A DNA stretch of 64,000 bases from a virus. Under the pieces are notes generated by a model. The model was not told the origin of the DNA, made no database searches, and was given only the letters and a program-made list of their open reading frames with translations. Made by a program: the position numbers and the translations under genes. Each line of letters opens with the position of its first letter. Position 1 is the first letter of the stretch. Below, piece after piece: positions 51,590 through 61,200 of this stretch. The DNA is taken from positions 1 through 64,000 of IMG/VR virus record IMGVR_UViG_3300010151_000007; one strand, 5' to 3'.

Positions 51590-51990
51590 TGGCTCAAGGG
51601 ATAGCAATAAAATTACCACTAGAAGTTGACAGTGTTGACGGACCTTTTTCTCTGCATAAAACAGAATTAGAGGCGATTCAGCAAAACTTGAAAATGTTAT
51701 TACTCACCTCTCCTGGTGAACGGATTATGGTGCCAGACTATGGTGTTGGTATTAGAAACTTCTTGTTTTCTCAAAATACAGAATCGTTGATAAGAGACAT
51801 TCAGGATACCATCGCAAATCAGATATCGAAGTTCATGCCATATATTAAAATTAACGATATCGAAGTCGGAAGTCCTGAACTATCTGCTGGCTCGGTATTT
51901 ATTGACAAGAATATAATCGAAATAAGGATTTCTTATTTTGTTCCAAACCTTAGACTCGGTAATGTTTTGAGACTACCAGTTTCAGGTTGA
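51589..51990 (+). CDS. gp25-like baseplate wedge protein
   Basis: A 133-residue protein with the GPW/gp25 pattern: L-E-A-I-Q-Q-N-L-K-M-L-L-L-T-S-P-G-E-R, then P-D-Y-G-V-G-I-R-N-F-L-F. The family is lysozyme-like in history but structural: it is the sheath-baseplate connector at the inner wedge. Length fits the family. The start lies in a TAATG overlap with the giant gene. Confidence 0.9.
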   Translation: MAQGIAIKLPLEVDSVDGPFSLHKTELEAIQQNLKMLLLTSPGERIMVPDYGVGIRNFLFSQNTESLIRDIQDTIANQISKFMPYIKINDIEVGSPELSAGSVFIDKNIIEIRISYFVPNLRLGNVLRLPVSG

Positions 51991-52019
51991 AACTAATTAT
52001 TTAAGGAAAAGAAACAATA

Positions 52020-53816
52020 ATGCCCAAAAAGAATTTACCAATTAAATATACAAGCCGCGACTTCGACTCTATTCGTCAAGAATTAGAAGAGTTTGCTAAA
52101 AGATATTACCCGGATACAATCAAGGACTTTTCAGAATCATCTGTTAGTTCAATGATGGTTGATGCGGTTTCATATGTTGGTGATGTGCTTTCTTTTTACA
52201 TCGACTATCAGGCTAACGAAGGCTTGATTGATAGTGCAATAGAATATGACAACATTTTAAGACTTGCTAAACAGATGGGTTATAAGTTCAATGGCAGCAC
52301 TTCCGCTACTGGTAAAGCTGCCTTTTTTGCCATTGTACAGGCAAATAGTCTAGGTTTAGGTCCGAAAACAGCAAATTTACCCATCCTAAAGCGAAATAGT
52401 GTCTTTGGAGCCGATAGTGGTGGCACCTTTATTCTCACTCAAGATGTTAGATTTGACAACCCAAACAACGAAGTTGTGGTTGCGAGGGTTGATACGACCA
52501 CTGGTTTGCCAACTTCTTACGCGATCAGAGCCTATGGTGATGTCATTTCGGGTAAATTTGAACAAGAATCCATTATTCTCGGGGCTTTTGAGAGGTTCAG
52601 GAGGCTAGAATTGTCGGCAAATGACATCGTAGAGGTCATAAGCGTCTTCGATTCTGACGGAAATGAATATTCAGAGGTAGAATATCTCTCACAAGACGTT
52701 ATTTATCGAGGCGTAATCAACAAAGACTCTTCTACAAGAGATGAAGTGCCGAAGATTTTCCAAACAGTCGCAGTTCCGAGAAGGTTTGTAACCGAAAGAG
52801 AAGAGAAAAAGACCTTTTTGCAGTTTGGCTATGGAGACGAAAGTCAAACAACTACTGGCGCATTGGTAGATCCTTCAACAGTTGTGATGCAAATGTACAG
52901 TAAAGACTATGTAACCGATACTTCTTTCGACCCATCTAAGCTTTTGAATACTGATAAGTTTGGTGTCGGCCCCGCCAACACAACTTTGACTGTTAGGTAT
53001 CGAAGAAATACAAATACGAATGTGAATGTTGCCGTCGGCTCGTTGAACAAGGTGGTCAGAGCAAATCTAACCTACAATGATCCTTCCGTTGTTTCTGCTG
53101 CAAACAGGGCTGACATTTTATCGTCTATAGAGGTTTCAAACGAAGAAGCCATAGTAGGTTCAGTCAGCTTACCAACAATCGAGGAGATAAGAAGGTCTGC
53201 TTTGGACAACTTTGCATCCCAAAGCCGTGCAGTAACTCTGAAAGATTACCAAGCTATCGCCTACAATATGGACAGTCAGTTTGGTAAAGTGAAAAGAGTG
53301 AATGTAGTTAGGGATAATGATTCGTTGAAGAGAAATCTAAACATGTATGTTCTTTCAGAAAACTTTAATGGTCGACTAATTTCTCCAAACGTTAAATTGA
53401 AAAACAATCTTAAGCGATGGATTTCTCAATATAAGATGATCAATGACACTATTGATATTTTGGACGCCAAGATTGTTAATTTTGGGATAGAGTTTGAGAT
53501 TATTGCACAAGATAGAACGAATCGATTCGATGTTTTAGAAAAAGCCTTGTCCGTAGTGAGGGCAAAATACAACATTGCTTACATGATAGGCGAATCATTT
53601 TTCTTGACAGATGTGTATAGCGTGTTGAATAAAATAGATGGGGTCGCCGATGTGGCAAATGTTAAATTGGTTAACAAGAGGGGTGGCTCTTATTCTGAAT
53701 CTTTCTACAACATCAAACGAAACATGTCTGGTGATGGAAGGTTTTTGAAAGTGCCGGAAAATGTTGCTTTGGAGATTAAATTTCCGTTCTCCGATATCAA
53801 AGGGAGTGTCCGATAA
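52020..53816 (+). CDS. gp6-like (baseplate J) wedge protein
   Basis: A 598-residue protein. The N-terminal Y-T-S-R-D-F-D-S-I-R-Q-E-L and D-V-L-S-F-Y-I-D-Y-Q-A-N-E are typical for T4 gp6/gpJ wedges; the middle has Q-F-G-Y-G-D-E, and I-R-R-S-A-L-D-N-F-A-S-Q-S-R-A-V-T-L-K-D-Y is the conserved J-type hinge. It forms the inner baseplate ring together with gp25 and gp53-type proteins. AAGGAAAAG precedes the start after a 29-base gap. Confidence 0.9.
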   Translation: MPKKNLPIKYTSRDFDSIRQELEEFAKRYYPDTIKDFSESSVSSMMVDAVSYVGDVLSFYIDYQANEGLIDSAIEYDNILRLAKQMGYKFNGSTSATGKAAFFAIVQANSLGLGPKTANLPILKRNSVFGADSGGTFILTQDVRFDNPNNEVVVARVDTTTGLPTSYAIRAYGDVISGKFEQESIILGAFERFRRLELSANDIVEVISVFDSDGNEYSEVEYLSQDVIYRGVINKDSSTRDEVPKIFQTVAVPRRFVTEREEKKTFLQFGYGDESQTTTGALVDPSTVVMQMYSKDYVTDTSFDPSKLLNTDKFGVGPANTTLTVRYRRNTNTNVNVAVGSLNKVVRANLTYNDPSVVSAANRADILSSIEVSNEEAIVGSVSLPTIEEIRRSALDNFASQSRAVTLKDYQAIAYNMDSQFGKVKRVNVVRDNDSLKRNLNMYVLSENFNGRLISPNVKLKNNLKRWISQYKMINDTIDILDAKIVNFGIEFEIIAQDRTNRFDVLEKALSVVRAKYNIAYMIGESFFLTDVYSVLNKIDGVADVANVKLVNKRGGSYSESFYNIKRNMSGDGRFLKVPENVALEIKFPFSDIKGSVR

Positions 53817-55288
53817 TGTCTATTAAGAGATATTTTGCTAATGCCGATAATACAATCACCAATGCATTCATGGATGATTTAAGAACACGAGGCACTGGTG
53901 CAAACATGGGCCAAGCAGATATATTGGAAGTGTTTTCCGTTTATGCGCAGGCTTCCACCTCTTCCGTTGAAAAATCAAGAGCCCTGATTAAGTTTCCGGT
54001 CTCAACTTTTTCTACTGACCGAACCGCTGGCACAATCCCTGCATCTGGTAGCGTTAGTTGGTATTTAAAACTTTACAACGCAGAACATGGAAGAACTCTT
54101 CCAACCAACGTGGCTTACCTCGTTTCGTCTATTTCGAGAGACTGGACCGAAGGTACTGGTCTGGACATGGAAGGATACAGTGATTTAGGAAAATCTAATT
54201 GGGATAGTGCTTCCGCCGCTGTCTCTTGGACCACTGCTGGCGGGGACTTTTCCACTTCGGGGACATATACTTTTTCTGCGAGTGCTGGTGATGAGAACAT
54301 AAATATCGATGTCACTAGCTTGGTAGAAGCGTGGATGGGTGGCGTCCGCGATAATCACGGTTTTATCGTGAAATTGATTGACACTTTTGAAAACGGAACT
54401 CGCTCCTATTACACAAAGAAATTCTTCGGGAGAGGGACCGAATTCTTTTTCAAGCGCCCAGTTTTGGAGGCTCGTTGGGACTCCTCTGAAAAGGATCAGA
54501 GAAACAACTTCTTTTACAGTAGCTCTCTCGCATCTGCCGCAGAAAACCTAAATACAATATATCTTTACAATTATGTAAGGGGTCGCCTTAGGGATATTCC
54601 CGCTATTGGTACCGGTGCTATATACGTGTCTCTTTATTCGGGCTCGACAGGTCCGACGGGCAGTGCTCTCGCACTCACCGCTGACGGCGCTCACGTAGCC
54701 TCTACGACCCCCCGCCGGGCAACAGGGTCTCATGTGTCGACTGGTATCTACAAGGCCACCATGGCCCTCACAGCGGCTTCTACGCCGTTGACAAAATTGT
54801 TTGATGTGTGGCAGAATAAAGCCGGAACAGATGATTACAAAACAGGATCTATAGAACCAAAAACATTGGCTTCGTTAGACAGCTACCCAGACGACGAATA
54901 TGTGTCTGCAATTTCTAACATGAAGAGTTCTTATCGCTATAATGAGATTCCAGTCTTCCGCGTTCACATACGCAAAAAAGATTGGAGCCCCACTATTTAT
55001 ACAGTAGCCAGTAAACAGGTTATAAATTCTGAAACAATAGAAAGTGCTTCATATTCTATACACAGGGTTGTTGATGATTTGGAAGTCGTGCCGTATGGGA
55101 CAGGGAGTGATATGGAAACTAGAATGTCTTTCGACGTAAGTGGAAATTATTTCTCTCTTGACATGGAAATGTTGGAGCCCGGTTATATGTATGGTATGAC
55201 CTTCTCGTACTACAATGATGCTTTGGCTTCCTGGCTAGAACAGCCCGAAACATTCAAATTTAGAATAGACAAAAAACAGAGTAAGTAA
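53816..55288 (+). CDS. DNRLRE-like virion protein
   Basis: A 490-residue protein in one-base overlap with gp6. The first 230 residues (A-D-N-T-I-T-N-A-F, L-I-K-F-P-V-S, W-Y-L-K-L-Y-N-A, I-S-R-D-W-T-E-G, N-I-D-V-T-S-L-V-E-A-W, G-F-I-V-K-L-I) match the beta-sandwich called DNRLRE in surface and phage proteins. The remainder is another beta domain with many Ser/Thr. It probably decorates or extends the baseplate; adhesion is possible. Confidence 0.65.
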   Translation: MSIKRYFANADNTITNAFMDDLRTRGTGANMGQADILEVFSVYAQASTSSVEKSRALIKFPVSTFSTDRTAGTIPASGSVSWYLKLYNAEHGRTLPTNVAYLVSSISRDWTEGTGLDMEGYSDLGKSNWDSASAAVSWTTAGGDFSTSGTYTFSASAGDENINIDVTSLVEAWMGGVRDNHGFIVKLIDTFENGTRSYYTKKFFGRGTEFFFKRPVLEARWDSSEKDQRNNFFYSSSLASAAENLNTIYLYNYVRGRLRDIPAIGTGAIYVSLYSGSTGPTGSALALTADGAHVASTTPRRATGSHVSTGIYKATMALTAASTPLTKLFDVWQNKAGTDDYKTGSIEPKTLASLDSYPDDEYVSAISNMKSSYRYNEIPVFRVHIRKKDWSPTIYTVASKQVINSETIESASYSIHRVVDDLEVVPYGTGSDMETRMSFDVSGNYFSLDMEMLEPGYMYGMTFSYYNDALASWLEQPETFKFRIDKKQSK

Positions 55289-58200
55289 TGGGAATTAAAG
55301 ACTTATTTGATTCTGAAAACACTAAGATCTTAACTTCTACTACGTTAGAAGAAGAACACGAAGCAATAGAATCAATTGAAAATATCAAGCAAAAGCGCCT
55401 CTCAAAAGAAAGATTCATACCACAGGTAGATTTTTCTAAGCCAGAGAACTTTGCTCATTACGGATCTGCCGAAAGGTATTATGAGAATTCCATGAAGAGG
55501 GTTCTTAACCAATATCCATATGACGGTTCAGAGGCAGAAATCCAAGGATTCTTAAATAATTCAACCTATGTTGACTTGTATGTTCTCGATAAGAAATATC
55601 CAAGAACAAATGGTTATATTAAATTCTCTGCTACAGGTTGGGGGACTTTAACTGGTTCAGTCATCAAAGATGGCTGGGGTGCCCCCAGTACAACTGGTTC
55701 TATCGGGCATGAATACATTGATATTCGTGGCGGCCCACATACTGCATCCGGTGGCATGATTGGAAAAGATTTGGCCGACGTATTCGCTAAATCAAACATC
55801 TATGACACAGATATCTATGACACAGAAGGCGTTCTTTCCTTAGAACGTGATGGTTCACGCGAATCTAATCTACAATTCAATATTAGTTCTAGTGGTGGTA
55901 CGTTTGAGTTCTGGTTCAAAAAAGCTCACTGGAATGCAGGATTAACTTCCAAAGAAGTTGTTTTCGACCTTTGGAATCAAGAACCCATTGGCTCCAGTCA
56001 ATATGGTCGTGTTTTGTTGTTCCTATCGGGTGCCAGTAGCACCACTTCAACAATGCGCTACCAAATCAATTCAGGTTCAACTCTTAGTTCCCTCTTGGCC
56101 AGTAGTGGAAGTGTACCTCTCTTGGGTGGGAAAACGGTTGACGATGATTGGCACCACTTTGCTGTAGTATTCAAACAAAATGGAAGCAATCTAGACTTCC
56201 GGGATTATTTAGATGGGACGCCAGAGGGTGTTACTGATGCATCGATAGTGTTTAATGACATGTCTGGCTCGTGGAAATTACGTCTTGGGGCTTTGCAGAC
56301 AGCGCCGGAAGGTATAACACCCGACAAAGGTGAAGCAGACGGAATGTCTGGGTATGGTAAACTTTCTGCCTCATTAGACGAATTTAGATATTGGAAAACT
56401 GTTCGAACTGAAAAAGAGATTAATGAGAACCTTTGGAAACAAGTCCGGGGTGGTACTAACACTGATATTTCGAATACGAATTTGGGCGTATATCTAAAAT
56501 TTAACGAAGGCATTACAAATATAGGTTCAATTGATTCGACTGTTTTGGATTATTCTGGTCGCATTTCAAACGGCGTATGGACAGGCTACCCCGGCTCATC
56601 AGCAAGAAACACAGGTTCAGCTATGGTGGAGGCTTCTGTAGCCGCTTCGGAATACTTAGATCCTATTATTTACGAACAGCACCCTGAATACTCTGCCACT
56701 GTTACGGCTTTGAAAGACTCTGGAAGCGTGCATGACAGTCAAAATTCTTCACGTTTCATTGATTTGCTGCCAGCTTGGGTGATCGATCAGGATCTCGACG
56801 AGGGTTCGGAACACCTTCACAATTTAACACAAATAATGTCATCATATTTTGACACCCTGCATTTGCAAATTGAGTCTCTTTCGAAGATTAAAAATGCTTC
56901 TTACATAACTTCAAGTATCAAACCCCTTCCTTTCGCAGACAGATTACTTGAATCTCAAGGTATGGTGGCACCCGAAATATTTATTGATTCGACCATAACT
57001 GAACACTACATGAATCATGATGGTGAACGTGAATTTGAACTTGATCTAACGGATATCAAAAACCATATTTACAAGAACATTTACAACAACTTAATCCATC
57101 TTTATAAGTCGAAAGGCACCGAAAAGGCGTATCGTAACCTTTTGAGGTGCTATGGGATCGGTGATGAAATTGTAAAATTCAATACCTATGCGAATAATCA
57201 AACATTCAAAATAGAAGATACCCATTATCTTTCGAGTTGTCGAAAGAAATATATCGACTTTAGTTCGCCGAACAAGTATGGCGCTGTTGTGATTAATGCG
57301 ACAGCTAGTTCAATTGGTGGTCACCTCTCTGTCCCGACTCACTATAATGTTGATATGGCGGTTACGGATGAGGTGGAAGTAATCTTCCCGAACAACCCAG
57401 ATACCTTTGAAAACAATAGGGTGTTCAAGACTTTCACAACTGCCTCGATCTTTGGTTACCATATCGTATCTGGTGGGCCAGCAGCCTCTATAATGGAATG
57501 GACCGCTTCTGCAAAAGACAGTAACTATGAACTATACGCGGTTCGCCCCTTGCCCAATTCCAGTGATGCTTATTTCTGGTTGACAGATAGAAACAGAACT
57601 TTCAACTTAACAAGTAGTTTGTATACTGACGTATATTCCGGTGAAAAATGGAACTTCGCAATCAGACAGCACAAAGAGCAGCACCCAATTGGCACACAGA
57701 TTTCTGGTGCCGTTCTAGGTCATATCTGGGAGTTTTTGGGGTTCAATGTAGATGGTGGGATAGTAAAGAACCAATTCAACTTCTCTGCCTCTCTTAGCTC
57801 GGCTCACAAAGGGCTTGCCACTAAGGGTCGGAAATATTATGCAGGAGCCAATAGGACAAACTTTACAGGAACTTTACAAACACAGACAGACGTTAAGATT
57901 TCGTCAGTTCGCAGTTGGCACTCATATCTTTCAAACGATGTTTTGATTGCGCATGCTAAGGATCCAAATAATTTCGGCACTGGAAGGCCGACCAGAAACA
58001 CTCAATTTTTTAATAGTTCTATTACATCTATACTGCCTGAATATGCAACTTTGAGATTTGCTTGGGAGATGAATGAGTTAACCACATCGGATAACAATGG
58101 TGAATTTAGAATAACTGATTTCTCTTCTGGTTCGGGTGATTTTATCGCCAGTTTGGATGCCGGGTATACCAATACGTTTGGACACCACGATGCTCACGGC

Positions 58201-61200
58201 TATCTGTTTCCAGCTTCGAGTACCACTGTTGTTTCAAACGAATATATAAACGCAGCAAAGCAGAAACTTCCAGAAGTTATCGATAGTAGTGATATGGTAA
58301 ATGTCCTAACACAAGACGACGAAATCTTCACAAGAGATCCTGCTGTTTCTCAACATGTTTTTGCGTTTGAGAAGAGTATGTATGGAGTCGTCTCACAGGA
58401 AATTCTAAACATATTTGCTGGCGTCACTCACATGAATGATTTGATTGGCGAGGTGACCAACAAATACCGTTCAGGCTATAAAGACATGAGGTTGTTGAGG
58501 GAGCTTTTCTTTGAGAAGGTTCGTAATACCCCTGATTTAGACAACTTTATGGATTACTATCGTTGGATCGATTCATCGATAATGAAGTTCTTGAAACAAT
58601 TGACGCCGGGCTCCGCTATTCTATCGGACGATATCAGGAACATTGTTGAAAGCCACATCCTAGAAAGAAACAAATATGATCACAAATACCCATTTTTAGA
58701 CTTCCGGGGAAATACACGCTGGGCAGAAACAACTATCGAAGGCTCTGTCAAGGGCCTTGGAGAATTAGAATACAATTGGAAGTATGGTCATGCTCCGGTT
58801 GACAATAACGATGCCGATAATGCATTGTGGTGGAAGACTAGAGCCAGAGCGAATGATACTGTCCTCACCTCTGGTGATACAACAAAAGACGTTCAGCGCC
58901 AAAGGCTGCGCGCTGCAATCAATAATGATAGTTTTGCTTCCCCTGTTCGTTTAAGGGAGGTAACAAACTCGAAGTATCGTTCTGTAGTCAACTCCTTAAG
59001 AGACTTCAGAACTGTTATGAAGCCAGACATTATTCGAACAAAAACTATTAAAGGCGGAATCAACTTCGAAAACAATAAGAAGTTTAGCGTCTTTAAGAAC
59101 TTGATAATGAATTATCCAACAGGTCTAAGTGATTCGGGTTATGAACTTGACATTGTAAAAAAAGCGGATAAGAATATCAATGACATTGAAGATCCTTCTA
59201 AACTGGTTCGTAAGAATTGGGGCATTGAAAGCTACTTCGACAAGGTTACGACCTTTGCGTCCGGTGGCTCCCAATTCTTCTTCGACAACGCGGAAAAGGT
59301 TATCCCCGGCAACCTAATAAGCTCATCTGTTGTTTCTGGTTACAACGCTAGTAACAATAATTCATATAACCGTTCGGCTTTGAATTCAACCGCATTAACG
59401 AATATCCACTTCGATGCTTATGGCACAGAATTGGAGACTCCAATGCAGGGCCCATTCTCTGACGCTCACGTCGGTGGCTTACAACACCGTCATGTTAAAA
59501 TGAACAGAGGTTCGGATACACTATATACCCGCCCAGAAGCCTGGAGGGTGCGTTCTTTTCCGACTGATTCGATGTTGCGATACAAAAATCCTTCCGTTAA
59601 TCCCTTGAATGACGTTGAAAACCCTGCATACCCGATTGCAATCTACTATCGCGATGAAACTGCAAAAAGACCGGTAGTAATCAAGAACGTTAAATACACA
59701 ACCGGCTCCGCTATCCTTGGAAACTATCGCAGAGAAATGGAAATAGTTCCGATCACGGGTCGAAAGAGTCATAACAAGTCGTTCATTCAAAACGAAGGGT
59801 TCTCCGTGACTGGTGTATCTTCCTCTTTTGTAACCGATCTGGTAGATTACACAAAACCGTTAAGAACAACAAACTCCGGAACAACGTATCCTGGCAAGAA
59901 TAATTCACATGCCCAGCATGTTATAGTCCAAAGATTTTCCGCTCCAGGCTCTCCAGAAACAATGGGAGATCATCAGGGCGGCAGCGGCTTAGATGTTGAG
60001 GCTGGCGAATATTCACCATATAATAGCTTAAATTACAGAAATTTATCTGTTCGGCAGCCGCTAAACAGAAGTCTTCTTGTACACCACACAAGGCAGTTTG
60101 GTTTCTATAGCGGTTCTGCGGTTACATCAGCAAATTATGCTGGTACCGGCTCATACCACAAGCAGCATAGGAACAGAGGTTTGAGGATGGAATATTCTCA
60201 AGCAAGATCCCCTGTCGATGCGGCGGTTATCACAGCTTCGGTGTTTGACAATGCGTTCATCTCAAGCCTGATTCCAAGATCTGATTTACATTATGCTTGG
60301 GTAACAGCTTCCTATGAAAGCACAAAGCAAGTAGGGTTCGCTCCACCAACTGGGTTTGTTTCAACTTCTGCTGGCCGCGTGAATGCTATAGCCTTTAGTT
60401 CCGGTAGTGAAATAGGTGCTGGTAAGAACGCTAGTGGTCAATTGAAATATGGTTTCTATGGCCCACCCGCCCCAAACATTACTACTGATTTTGTATTTAA
60501 TGATTATGTTGGCTTGAATACGAACATTAGAGAACCAATCAATACTAGCTCATATGATTTTGTTGGGTTCACCGCTAGTGGTGGCGAGATTGATCCTTCC
60601 ACTGGCAGATATAGATATCTCAACGAGGTTTACATTGATGGTGTCACTGGACAAGCCTCCAACCCTTATACTTTGAATGGCCTGCTTCACCATCGCAACG
60701 GACCTTATCAGCACGCCAATTTTAAGACCATTGCTCACCAAACACACCCGATTGTTAGAAGGCAGAGGAAAGATAATGTGATAACCCACACTATCGAAGG
60801 TGGTGTAGAAAGAATCATTGCAGGTTCAACAACAAAAGATACAAACGGAAAAACAAAGGTATTTATCGAGCCAGCGATAAATAACAAATATAAGCCTATT
60901 AAGATCGATATGGTCGTTGTGACTGGCGAAGATCAAAATAACGACACGAAAACATCTAACATCGTCGCTTCAGTTTCGGTTGTTGGGAAAAACCTGTTCT
61001 TTGAAAACCCAGAACTTAACAACTTGATTGGTTTGCGAGCAGATCAAGAGACGCCATACGACAAAATCAAGAAGATGTATCTAGATGGTGCCCTAAAGGA
61101 TCCCAACAGCCCAATCGTAGATATCAAAAGACTGATCTATACAGAGACGGTTTATCCTGCTGGAAAGAATGCTCATCTAAAGAAGACTCGCGGTCGTACA